Assembly (NCBI RefSeq): GCF_022682495.2
Contig: NC_071397.1
Location: forward strand, 24,567,427 to 24,631,426
Direction of reading: 5' to 3'
Length of the DNA stretch: 64,000 bases
From: Desmodus rotundus
Taxonomy: Eukaryota > Chordata > Mammalia > Chiroptera > Phyllostomidae
Shown: piece after piece, positions 37,251 to 49,629 of the stretch
How positions within the stretch are numbered: the stretch's first letter is position 1
How the letters are laid out: each line of letters begins with the position of its first letter
Notes under the pieces: generated by a model
What the model was told of the DNA's origin: nothing
Databases searched by the model: none
The model's input: only the letters and a program-made list of their open reading frames with translations
Program-made: the position numbers and the translations under genes

Positions 37251-40200
37251 AATCCCAGATGATAGTGTGTGTGTGGGTAAAATCTTTCACAAATATTCCC
37301 GAGTAGTTTTAGTCCCCTTTGCCTTATAGAAGCTGAGCTTCCCTATTTCTAGATGTACATCGCGGTAGGTCTGCAGTATTACCTCTTTTGCTGCTTTGCA
37401 TTTTTGTCTCTTTTCTGTTTTGGAAGATATTTCTCTTGTTTTATATTTTCATTTATCTATTTAAAAAAATGCTCTCTCTTGTTGCCATGTGTTTGACACT
37501 AAGAAGGTATGTCAAACTGGGAAGTTGTAGAGTAATCTTGATTAGAATTCCCACCTTTTTTTCTTTCTTAATAAGAAAAGTCAATAATAAAGAACACATT
37601 GAGTCCTTGCCTTTGAAGGGCAGTGCAAACAGAAAGTTATCATTAATTTGTAGAGGCAGAATGAAGAAAAATTAAACAAGCCATTTGGAGGTGCCTTTAT
37701 GACTTTACAGGCTTTAAATTTGGAAGGACACATTTTTTACCCTTTTACACCCCAGGTTTATTTTGTGCTAATGGCATGTCAATATGTCTGTCTCACACTA
37801 TTTTTCAGTGGTGTATTTCAAAAGCACCTAAGTGGTTTGTTTGCCTTCTAGAGAGAAATAGGAAGTATGGATTTTTTTTCTTCTCTAAGGTACCTGTGTT
37901 TGATTTGTCAAATCTGGGAGTTTTACGAGTCAGTGGCATTAAACCATAGTGAAATGAAATGCTTTAAAGGACCATCACTGTGCCGTGCTGAAGGCTCACA
38001 AAGCATGGCTCACGCATAATTGCAGTAGCCGTGGAGTTTTGAAGCCGTGATATAACAGTAATGAAACCGAACAGCACCGACTGCTTCTAGGGAATATCAC
38101 AAAATTGATGACAACACCGAATGCTTTTCCAGCTGCAACAAAATATACATGTTCTTTCTCGTTTGGCTATTTTCCAGCAATGACTCTAGCCTGTCTATTT
38201 TAAATTTTGGATGAGAATGAATTTGCCAAAAAGTTTCTCTATTTACTTGAACTAGACTTTAAAAATGAATGCCAAAACAAATTCTCTATATGGATAACTT
38301 ACAGTGTAGATAGCAGCTAAATGAGTCTCCATATTAATAACTACTCTGACCAATAATAACCAGCCTAATGCTTACCACCTGTAAGTGTTGCTCCGAAGTG
38401 AAGTGCACATTAAACTCCAGCTTGAAAATTTCAGTAAAAGAATAGTCTCAGGCTAGACTTAAGACTGAGAAGGGTTAATTAACTTGGATGTTAGCAGCTG
38501 TGACCTTCATGTTCAGCCTGAAGTTTTAGTAGAGTTGTGATAACTCAGCACAAGAAGGCCTGAGATGGGAGACTCCTATCAGCAGATGGCAGTAAAAGTA
38601 CATGGCAGAGATGAAGGGACGGAAAGGCACCTGGTCCCCACAGAGGTAGAATCTAATTGATAGTGAGATTGTTTTAGCTCCCTGTTTGCAACAGGAAAAC
38701 ATGGGGAAATATATTTAAAAGATTATACATCAGGCAGTATGGATGAAACTGTCCAGAGACAAACAGCTTTCCTTACCAGTTCACGTACCTAATGCAATTG
38801 GCATGGCTGTGAGAGCAAATTTAAGAAGATGCTTTTTAAGAGTATGATGTAATGGTTTTATATAGCCTTATCAACACAGTCCTGTGTCTTGAGGTTGTCA
38901 GTGCGACTCAGCACAATTTATATGTTAAAACAGTATAAAAAAGATCAGGCACAAAAGCCAGAGTGTTAGCCCCTTTGCCAAATAAAACAGCATAAATACA
39001 CCGAAAGCTTCACTTTTTGTTCAGAGCACCAAGGAGGTGATCGGGCTGGCCTTACAAACAGCTGCATGATCCCTAGCAGGTAATTGTCTCGACGGCTTCC
39101 TGTCTCTGGATGATTGTTATGAGATGGTCATTGTTTTTTTGATTATTTCATTTAGCCTTTCCTCTGACTGATAGACAACCCAACTGCAACTGATAATAAA
39201 TTACAGAGAAAACCAAGCCATTATCCTGTGAAGCGCTGATGTGTAAGAAAGGAGCTGTGATGATTCTGAGCCCTGCTGGAGCAGGAGCTTCATTTACACC
39301 CTTGATGAACCAGTGCAGTTGTCGTCGAGGGAACGTCCACCCAGGACCATGCGAAGTCAGGGCTATTCCAAGAAAGGGGATTTTACTTCTGACTACACTA
39401 TGCAGTTCATGTGCAATGGGATCCACAGCATATTCTACAGACTTCAAGGACTCCTGCTCGCTCCTCCAAAAAGTGTAGATGGCTAGAATTCCCTTGTTTG
39501 CTTTACCCAGTGACATTCTCATAATGATCATCACAATTACACAAATTGAAATTAGCACCCAGAAATGTTGTTGGTTTTCGACCTGACATCTGGCTTTAAC
39601 ATGCCTCAACAGGATGGATGGAAGCTTCGGTGGTGAGCTGGAGCAGGGAGCACTGGCTTACAAGAGCTGATTCTGTGCATCCTTCCCAATGCCACATCAG
39701 TGAATTCATGCTCGTAGCTTGGAATTGGGCCACGGCGGCAGCATTTATGCCTGGGAAATGGGCAAATGCAATAAACCAAATCAGCCCCTTGTCCCACCCT
39801 TTTCCCTGAAAGCTGGTTGTTAAACATATACCACTGAGTTTTGTAAATATTTCTTAGTAGGGTTCAAGCATTCACTTAGAAGAAGGACATTAAGAAAGTT
39901 ACAAAAATCAACTTCATTGTTGGCATTTCCTTTGGAATTTTGGAAAATTAGCTTTATTTATAATCTATTGGTTCCCAGCTCTAAATTGGACCAGTTTACT
40001 CTGATGATGGATGTGGGTTTGAGAATACTACTGCTAAAACTGGTACCTGTTTGGTTTACAAATACCAGGTAGCATTTAATTTTACCTTCATTTCTAACAG
40101 AGCCAGTTATTATTGGCTCTGTTGATTTGTTTTTGAGCAATTTGGGGATATATTTGTATCCAATCTGCTGAATAATCAATCCAAACTCAGGAGTTAAAAA

Positions 40201-42424
40201 TACTGATTCCTGATTTTTTCCTCTCCAACATCGAAACCCTCATACAAACATATTTGGAGACTAAAGTTTCCCAAGTTAAAATAGCACATGGAAATACTCA
40301 ATTTGGTAAGAAGTAGGTTATTTTACCACATTTGAATAAAAAACAATTCTGCTATGGGTATGTGGAGATTTATTCCCATTAGATTGAGAAAAGCTAAAGA
40401 CAAGTTTTCTTCAGGAAAAGACTGTATGTGTCCTTGTTATTTTGTTTGATGTGTTATAGTGAGTATTGGCTCATTCTTTCTTTTACAGAAAGATTATTGC
40501 TTATATTAACAATAACAGTGTAGTGTTCTTCTCTTCTAAGTGTTACAGTTCCCACATGGTTTGTATTATTTGTAGCATGTGACTTTTTTGGCAGTGCATT
40601 TTAACTGAGATATACTGGTAGCTATCTCTATGTCTCCATTTCTCTATCCATCTACCTATCTATACCGTAAAATATTTTAATGTTAAAATAGTTATACGGT
40701 ATTATGTTTAATTCAGTGAAGTCACTAACAATTCTATCCTTTATTAAGCCATAGGAAGAAAGAGTAGATTAACAGATGCAAAGGATTTAAATGTCAGAAG
40801 CACTCTCTGGGCCAAAACTAAATACTCTCATCACTCTAAGTGTGAAAAGGCCGCAGTGTGACCCAGCAAGCCACACCTGCACTCAACAGCTCTTTGGTGT
40901 CATATTTCTTTGCCAGCTAGCATGCAACCTGAGTGTCCCTTGCCTCAGCTTATTTCCTCTGAGCAAGTATACCCACATCTAATTCTTACATATAAATACT
41001 TCTTCACGATTTTTGTTGTTTTATGTATGCCACTCCCCCCTCTGAATGTGCTTCTCTTGTCCTTTGCCAAACATGGCTTCTCCATCTTTAAAATTTCTGA
41101 TGGGGAAGAAGAAAGGTGAAGCTGAATTCTTACTCCAGAAAACTTTCAATATGAAGATAACTAGACAAGTAAAAATTTAAAAATTCAACCAATAAAATAA
41201 CTAGAATTGATGAATCTGTAATCTAGGCTTAATGATAAAAAGAAGAGTTACTAACCTTTCCTTAATTTTGAGTCTATTTCTTATTAAGGACTTCCGTGAA
41301 AGCACTTCCAATTTGAAGACTGCGGGGAATTTAATGGAGTATGTGATCGTGATGATGGAAAAAATGCTGTTTCTCACCCTCACAACAGAGACAACAACAC
41401 ATTCCAAAGTTGTTTCGATAAGAAAACAATCACACTAGACGTTTTGAAATTTTTCCAGAAGATGATATGTGAAAATACTGTAAGTGGAACCAAAACCCAC
41501 ACTTGTCTCACCAGGAGAGTGATATCATGGGTGGAGATGGTTTGAAGGCTTCGTATTACTTGATACAAGTAGAAAACTAAATTATTACAAGGCTCATAGG
41601 CCTAAGGTGATAGAGAAATATAATAAGCTCTAAAATATATAGTCTGTGTTAATTAAGACAAAGTCTAAATCCAAAAATGGTTTCAGGTAATATTTAATAT
41701 AGGCAAAATAGTGAGGGATGGAAGAAAGAAGGAAAATTTGTATAGAAAAATAAATAATAAAAGTGTTCAGTCAAATGATCTTGAACGCAACTTAAAATGG
41801 ATCTGTTCCTCCAATAGACAACTAAATTATCTATTGTATAAGAATATATGGAATGTTCTTGGTGAGAAGGTGGCAGTGGATAAAGCGGATGTCTTCTGAA
41901 GGTTCCCACAGGTAAGGAGGACAGGTACCTCATTCCCGAGAAGACAGTCTTCACTGAAACCAGAGGAATCAGGGCCAAGCTTCTGCAGTGGAGATGAGTG
42001 TTAATGAGAGCTGACAAATTTGTACTACATTTTCAAGGCTCATTCAAGCTGAATTAGCATCAACGCCGGAAAGATTTTATCCAGAGAACACACAGTGGGG
42101 CCATTTGATTGCCACGCCTATGAGGCAAAAATGAAAGCAGGGAATTCGAAGAGTGCCTAGCTTTGTTGCTTCTAGGAAACAAACAAACCAAAGAAAAAGA
42201 AATATCTCTTCCCCCATCTTTAGATTTTTTGCTCTTTAGTGAGCCCCAGTACAGCATCTGGTGCCTTCATGCCTATCTGCCCTATCTCCTCTCTATTGTA
42301 AGTGACAATTAACTAACCAGAAGAGACTGGAATAGATCATTTTAAAGTGATAGGGTCCTTCTCTGGTATATGTTGTTATTAGCAATGGCTTCTCATATTG
42401 GAATACAAGGGAATTATTTGCTTT

Positions 42425-42605
42425 ATTTAATAAGCACTTATTATAAACCAAGCATTATTCCAAGTACTTAAAAATATTGAAGAACATTTACCACATGAAT
42501 TAAGTAGAAACATTTTTCCCATTGAAAATGAGGAAATTGAGTACCCAGGGAGTTAAATAAATTATTCAAGGTCACATGGACCAGAAGTGACAAAGCTGGG
42601 TTTTG
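42425..42605 (-). repeat. MIR SINE, reverse orientation
   Basis: The order is taataagcacttattataaa, ccattgaaaatgaggaaatt, gagtacccagggagttaaat and caaggtcacatggaccagaa. This is the reverse complement of MIR running from its 3' end to its core. Confidence 0.75.
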
Positions 42606-42840
42606 ATGTGAAGATGGAGGCAGAGATTGGAGTGAAATGAAGACCCACAAAAGAATGCCGGGAAGTGACCCAAAGTTAGAAGTTGCAAGGAATGGATTTT
42701 TTCTAAAGCCTCTGGAGGGAGGAGGGTTCTGCTGATCCCTTGATTTCATACTTCTGGTCTCTAGAACTCTGAGACAATAAATTTCTGTTGTATTAAGCCA
42801 CCAAGTTTGTGACAATTTGCTACAGCAGATACAATAAACA
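42606..42840 (+). repeat. MaLR-like LTR 3' fragment
   Basis: The late part is clear: ctgctgatcccttgatttca, tacttctggtctctagaact, ctgagacaataaatttctgt and attaagccaccaagtttgtg are the 3' end of an MLT/MST-type LTR, including its polyadenylation signal region. No internal retroviral sequence follows. Confidence 0.65.
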
Positions 42841-44489
42841 TTTTCAGAGAGAAAGTTTTTCTTTTTTAAATGGAGCAATGTTAAAAATAAGACCCAGACG
42901 TTTGAATAGTGGCAGTGTTCAATAGTTAAGATGGAATTCAGACATGAATGAGATTAGAATGTGTATATATTGAATTGTAACTGGACACCCTATTAAGATA
43001 CACAGATAATCTAAATGATTTGGGTTTAACAATATCTCAGCTGAGGAGTAGCCATGAGATCAGGAAGCAATATTGTATCTCCTCTTAACGTTTTCAAAGT
43101 GCAGTCTAATTTGACAGGAAATACTGATATAATCAACATAAATCTATTGTAAACACCTAAATCTAGTATCTGCATTTACTGCAATTCAAATAGAGCAATA
43201 AAACACATTTCAACAGACCTCTGTTTGTAAAGTGCAAAGAGGATTATGTTTGCTATTTCACCAAACACTAAGGGCTTCTTGGGGTGAATACAGTTATAGT
43301 AGTGACTGGAAAAGAAATGGTAAAAAATTATTCAGCAAATTTCTTTTCCTTGCCATTTGATATTCTGAAGTCTGAAAACATCCCCTTTGTATTTGCATGT
43401 TATTAACTTTTCAGGGAGGGATTAGACTTATTGTGTATGATAAAAGAAACATTGATATTCAAAGATTTTTATCAATTATAGATGTTTTGTTGGTAGACAA
43501 TCAATCAGTGTAGCAAACATTTCCATGGTGGTGGGTTACTTTAACCTCGAATCTGCTGACCACCTAGTATACTAACATTGGGGACAATAATACAAATGTT
43601 AGAATAAGCTCTTTATGCTAAAAGAAAGGTCTTGATGTCAGTATTGTAGACAGATGGAGAAAGCCCATTTTTGTCTTTAAATATTTCAGGACTCCAAGCA
43701 TTATGTGACTACAGAATTGCTTTTACATTACAGTGTGGAAACATAAAGAGAAGAACAAGTAAGTGTCCATAAGTCAGGAAACATTATCACCCTTGCTAAA
43801 GGCTCCTTAAGCATCCCCTTTACCCAAAAGCATTTTTGGAATTGAGAAAGTATTCTCATTTTGACTATACATAAGCCAGAATCTAAAATACCTTGAAATA
43901 ATAGTTTTCAAAGAAAAAAAGCACTAGCTGTAACAGTAATATTAAAATACACGTATGATTAAATGATCAATTCCAAATGAATACCTAAGTAGAAGGTTAT
44001 AATGATCAATCAAGTTATTTTTCTTTCTAGCACTTAGGTAAAACACTGTAACACCCCTTATCTCTTCAAGGTCTTTTGCAAAACATAATACGATGCAGTT
44101 CCATGCACTCCTTGTCGGCAGAACAGAAGTACTGAACAAACTTTATAAAGAAGAATTTCTCATAGTCAGTTAACATTCATATACCTGTAAATGCCTACAT
44201 GGGACAGTAAACCGTACTTAGAACCAGAGAAACTTAATAGCTGGAATTATTTGAGATGCGTAGTCCATTCTCCTACTTAATGGAAGACACTTTTAAAGAA
44301 TGACCTTCATTCTCTGTTTAAACATTCCACTGAAAGAGAGCTCATTATATCACAGGGCCATTTCTTCATGGTTTAATAGCTTTGCCATCATTTGTATAAA
44401 AGGGATTTGTGTGTGTATGCGTGTGTGGTGATAATCCTTTATTAAAGATTTTCTTAAGCAATTCAACCCCATATACATTATCTCAAGGA

Positions 44490-44713
44490 AGTGGTTTGCA
44501 GCTGGGATTTTTGCCCACCACCCTCCTCCACCCTAGGGGACATTTTGCAATGTCTGGAGACATCTTTGCCAAACAAAAGGAGGGGATGCTGCTGTCACTC
44601 AGTACATAGAGTCAGCAGTGTTGCTGAACACTCTGTAATGCACAGGCCAGCTCCTGACAACAAAGAAAGATTCTGCCTCCAAGTTATCAGCAATGCCTGT
44701 CTTGAGAAAACCC
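44490..44713 (+). mobile_element. MER5A-like hAT (Charlie) non-autonomous copy, 1
   Basis: The blocks aggggacattttgcaatgtc, tggagacatctttgccaaac, aacactctgtaatgcacagg, ccagctcctgacaacaaaga and the closing cttgagaaaaccc follow the MER5A consensus in order. Confidence 0.85.
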
Positions 44714-44817
44714 GATTTAAAGTAAAAACGGGGTGGATATTCGCCAGGTAAATAAATGGTTGGTCATGTTCTCAGTACTCAGGTATCCAGAATTTGCCTG
44801 CACGAAGATGAAAATCA

Positions 44818-45060
44818 TTAAATTTTTTTTTATTGATTTGAGAGTGACATATAGAGGTAGAGATGAGAGAGGGAGAGAGAGAGAGAGTGAGAAAGAGAGA
44901 GAGAGGAAGAGAAAGAGAGAAATCGATTTGTTGTTCCACTTATTTATGCATTCATTCATTAGTTGATTCTTATATGTGCCCTGACTATGGATCGAACCTG
45001 CAACCTTGGTGTATTGGGACAACACTCTAACCAACAGAGCTACCCAGCCTGGGCAAACCT
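44818..45060 (-). repeat. Ves-type SINE, older subfamily, reverse orientation
   Basis: The tail is at the left (a T-run, then a (GA)n block at 44870-44925). The bridge and tRNA head follow in reverse: ttatatgtgccctgactatg, gatcgaacctgcaaccttgg, tgtattgggacaacactcta and accaacagagctacccagcc, ending in tgggc. The long GA tract is a microsatellite grown from the pyrimidine-rich SINE tail. Confidence 0.85.
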
Positions 45061-45074
45061 GTTTTTAATTGTGG

Positions 45075-45475
45075 TAAAATATATATAACATAAAACTTGC
45101 CATTTTAACCATTTTTAAGTGTAAATTTAGTAGCATTAATAATATTTACAATGTTGTCCAACTGTAACCATTATTTATTTCCAAAATTTTTCATTACTCC
45201 AAACAGAAACTCTCCACCCATTAAGGAATAATTCCCAGTTCTGTCCTATTCACAACCCCTGGTAACCAATTAATTATTTTTCCTAATCCAGTTATTTATT
45301 TCACGAACATGGAATCATATAATAGTGGCCTTTTCATGTCTAGCTTATTTCGCTTTAGCATGAAGTCTTCCAGGTTCATCCCTGTTGCAGCACGCGGCTT
45401 CATGCTTTCCTAAGGCTGGGTATCCTGCCGTTGTGCTCATCGGTCAGTGTGTTTATCCATTCACCTGATATTTCC
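45075..45475 (-). mobile_element. Old L1 3' end, reverse orientation
   Basis: In reverse, the wording aaacttgccattttaaccat, tacaatgttgtccaactgta, cacaacccctggtaaccaat, catggaatcatataatagtg and ccaggttcatccctgttgca is the old L1M 3' UTR. It abuts the Ves SINE. Confidence 0.8.
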
Positions 45476-45739
45476 TAAAATTAAGTAGGGAAAAATCCTG
45501 CTTCCAATATTTTAGAATACAGGAAATATTGATGTTTTACTGTGCTCCCCTGCCCGCCCCCAATCAGGTCATGCAAATGAAACCAGAGAACATGTTTGAT
45601 GGATTCCTACTCTGCAAGCCAAACAGGACCTCCAAAAGGAAACATCAACTGCAAGCTGAAACGTATGCGTATGTAAGGTCATCCCTTTTACTTGTCCTGT
45701 TCCTTCCTGGGCAGCCTTGTTTTGAACCCTGATTGTCCT

Positions 45740-45900
45740 GTGGAAAATACAGTGCAGAAGTGTAAAAAGCTGAGAATAATGGAAAAACTAGATGTGATGT
45801 CAGAATGTGTGAAATCAGACAAGTTATTTAACTTTCTGGAGCCTCAGTGTATTCATGTCATGAGTGACAAACTTGTTCTGGAGAGTGCCACGTAGCAAAT
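45740..45900 (+). repeat. MIR SINE fragment
   Basis: 'gtgtgaaatcagacaagtta' followed by 'tttaactttctggagcctca' and 'gtgtattcatgtcatgagtg' is the MIR core. Confidence 0.6.
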
Positions 45901-46084
45901 ATTTGAAGCTTTGCAGGCTACCTCCTGTCTCTATTCCATATTCTTCTCCTTTTTCCTTGCAATCTTATAAAAATGTAAAAAACATTCTAGGACTCATGGG
46001 ATATATGAAAAGACGCTATGGTGTATGCTAAAGGGATACATGTGGCCAGACTGGCTCATGGTTGTGGGCTGCCAACCCCTGACC

Positions 46085-46325
46085 TAGAGATTGCACTTCA
46101 GAAATAACATGGTTCTTGATCAGGGGTGATTTGGTTCTTTTGCAGGGAATGCCTGTCAATGTCTGAAGACATTTTTAGTTGTCATTTGGGATGGGGGTGG
46201 GTAGCATTACTGACATCTAGCCTGTAGAGGCCAGAGGTGATATTAAATACCCTCCAATGCACAGGAAACACTTATCTGTTCCAAACTGTCAATAGTTTCC
46301 AGGTTGAGGAACTCTTTACTACTGG
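46085..46325 (+). mobile_element. MER5A-like hAT (Charlie) non-autonomous copy, 2
   Basis: The blocks tggttcttgatcaggggtga, aatgtctgaagacattttta, gttgtcatttgggatggggg, cctccaatgcacaggaaaca and ccaggttgaggaactcttta are the MER5A consensus, in the same orientation as the copy 1.4 kb upstream. Confidence 0.85.
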
Positions 46326-47439
46326 CTATTTTGTCTTAATTATAAGGACAATAAAGAGATGAAATACATTTAAGTTTCCTTCGTCTAGGATTGCTGCTAA
46401 TTTGTGTTTACTCAATCAATGTGATAGATCTACATAATAGTGTTGGAGGAATTTAAACAGCCTCTGAGTTCCTGTAAGCTGTATGCCGTAGAGAAAACCC
46501 ATAAAGACAAATTTGATGAAAATCTCTAGCTATGAGGTTAGGTGCAGTTATAGCCTTAAAAATCTGTGATTCACAGGGAGGAGAAGGGAACTAGGCAGGC
46601 CCATGATAAATACTGACTTGTGACATATCAAACATGTTCAGACCACTGAGTGAGAAAACCAGAGCCAGGCATTGCAGGTCCGCGGTTGATGGCTCTTTGG
46701 TGCCTGGAATATGTTTATTTTCACCTGCAACGAAGTAGTAATATATATTCTATGAAATCGAGGTAAAGAATCATGTAAGAGAGATGACAGGATCATTGAA
46801 AATGTGCAAGGGAAATCTGACATGTTCCTCAAAGTGATACCGGTGAGAGGTTAATCCTAAGATCAATGCTTTTACTTTTTTTCGTACTGTGTACTATTTA
46901 CATTTTCATGGTATCTTAAATGCTTTTTACTTAAAAAAATGTCTCACTGCATTGCTTTTAAAGAAATTTTAACTTTCGTCTCTTTAAATTCTATTAGATT
47001 TAACATTATGTAAGAAAGTGATCATTAAGAAACCTGATTACAAATTCTTAGAAATTCACTCTAGTGTGTCCTACTTGAACTGGATTCTAGGCCCACCTGT
47101 GAAGTCCTGGTTTGGAAAGCACTATTTCTGATCGTGTTGAAGGCTTTCGTTTGTATCAGCAATAAAGAGCAGTGCTGCATGTCTGAAAAGATTGTGAACT
47201 AGAATTCTGATTTATAATTATTTTGTAACAATCAAACACGTAATCTTAGTTAGGAGATCTTACATCGAAAATTCTGCTGTGTAAGGTCCTAATGTAAAGT
47301 GACAACTCAAATCTATCTGGAGGGGTATGCTTGTTGTTGCCTTTTCTACTGTTCCAGATTAGGAAAATCACATAGAGATTATGATGCAAAAGCACGTAGA
47401 GGTTGTACATCTGTTAAGTGTGTTGGAGGTGGGGTGGAG

Positions 47440-47820
47440 GATAAGGAGTAGTGAGAGATAATGCTAACCACGTGAGCAGGAGTTACATCTCAGATCACGG
47501 AGGCCTTTAAAAATCATACAACGGAATTTGGGTGTAGGCTATTGAAAGCTTAATTTGGAAGAGTGAAATAATGAGATTTGTGTTGCAGTGATATTATCCC
47601 AGACATTTAGTGACATTATTCTGGATGTCTTATGGAAGATGGAGTGGAGGAGCCTAGAGTTGAGACAGGGAGACCATGGAGGAGGAAACAGAAATAATGC
47701 AGAAAAGCAATAAGGATGTATAAACTAAGGCTGTCACAGTGGGGGTGAAGAGGAAGGGGCACATTAAGAAATATTGAGATATTCAAGGAGTACCAAAACT
47801 TGAGTCTGGACTGGCTGTAA
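47440..47820 (+). repeat. Second copy of the ancient LINE-associated repeat seen at 1445-2560
   Basis: Shared consensus wording includes gtgaataatgagatttg-like text, atggagtggaggagcctaga, gttgagacagggagaccatg, gaggaggaaacagaaataat and cacagtgggggtgaagagga. Old and highly diverged; class uncertain. Confidence 0.4.
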
Positions 47821-47869
47821 AAGAGGCAGTAACGAAAGAGACCAAGAATCTTAGATTACTGATTTAGTA

Positions 47870-47998
47870 TGCTTTTAAAAGTTCTACCTATTTTATCTCT
47901 TTTAACCTATGATATAAAACTTAATATACTGGCAAAGCTAGAATTTGGACCTACAATCATCTAACTTCAAAGCACATGCTTTCAACTATTCTCCATAA
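47870..47998 (-). repeat. Probable MIR fragment, reverse orientation
   Basis: 'ttatctcttttaacctatga' and 'ggcaaagctagaatttggac', then 'ttcaaagcacatgctttcaa' fit the reverse MIR end (cacagctagtaagtgg, cagagccgggattc, then gctct-taacc). Confidence 0.5.
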
Positions 47999-49629
47999 CC
48001 AGAAGGCAAAATAGAGGAGGAAGAGAATATTTGTGATGTTAGTGAAGATAGAGCATTATGTTTTAGAACTGTGGAGCCTGGGATCGCTATGTATGGAATA
48101 CATAGCTACATCACATAATAGGCAACTAAATGATTGGAATTTTAAAATTTGATTGTATACTACCTTCTCATATTATATTCTAGCTTATTGGATTATACAG
48201 TGATGCCAATGGCAAATATTTATATATTAGGCCCAAATCTTAAAAGACCAGTGATAACGCAAGCAAGTTCCAGAACACATTGGGAAGTAGACTGTAAAAA
48301 AGGTCCTATTATGTTTGTTATTAGTAATTTTTAAGCATATTACATATTAACACTTCAATACACTTCACAAAATAGCAATCTGGGCTTTTGTTCAACCACA
48401 TTTACTAGAAAAGTGGGAACTGAATTAACTACAATCTAGAAAACAGATAGTGCACAAAATTTCATGAATATTAATAGAAAACCAGACAAATGCAATATAT
48501 TTGAGTTTGTATCACAAAATGTACAATTCATCCTTTTGTAGAATTGCTATTTCCAAAGAAGATAGATTGGTTTAGTCACTTTAAAAAATGTAAAATGTAA
48601 AACATTCATGGAAAAATGATAGGCTCAAATTATAAGAAATGGGATAGATCCTTTAATGAAGAAATTAGATTTTGAATAAAGTACTCCCTTTGGCAGCATC
48701 TTAACAAGATCATCCTCAATGAATATGAATCATTAGTAAACCATAAAACAATAAACACACGCATCCAAATGAGAATGTAGGTTGCTATGGATTTGCTAAG
48801 GATTCCCATGTCATTATTTCTGATTTTTTACCTCGTCCTTAAATTATTAATAGGGTACACATAGTCACTGTAAATTGTGTGCTTGATTCAAAACGCATCA
48901 GGGTTTAATTTATTGAATGATATTTCATTAGCTCAGATGAGTTGGAAAGTGGCATTTCATTTTCTAAAACTGTATGGGACCGTTAATCACACAGATACTT
49001 AACTTATACTTTAGGCTCCAGTAAAGTTTCATCTTATCTGAATAAAGCTGAATAAACATCCAAAAAGAACGAAAATTCATTTTAGATCCAACTGACTTTT
49101 TCTGATTAGTGATGGTTTAAAATCTCCTCATGCAAGATTAATCAAAGGCAATTTCTTTTTTCTTCATTTTTATTAACTGATATGAGATTATTCTTTATTC
49201 ACGTAGCTATTTTAATAAAGTAAACATTTTTAGTGGTTTAGTTGATTTACTTTATTCTACCTTATTTTCAAATACCTGATGAACAAATAAATGAAAAAAT
49301 CAATGAATCAGTTGGGTACTGTATACAAAACTAAAATTTTTAATAGATCATTCATTTATTCATCTGTATTGAATTCTTATTTGAAGTATCACTTACTTTA
49401 TTTAAGTTTTATTGTGATAGTTACTGAAGAAGAAAGCTTAACTCTTTCGGATAGGAATCTCACCTGTGTCAAGTGCTAGAAGAGAGTAAAGTTTCTGCTG
49501 CTGTCATTTCTGGACCAGGGGGAGTTTTGGACTATAGCAAACTGTTCTGTGTTAGGTGAAGAGTAATCACAAAGTCTATGAAGGAATTTCTGGTCAGAGT
49601 CACAATTGGCTGTGAAGCAAATTAGAATC

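Noticed and set aside
42468..42878. 136-codon minus-strand frame
   Set aside because: It is antisense to a MIR and a MaLR LTR end, so it is repeat-derived.
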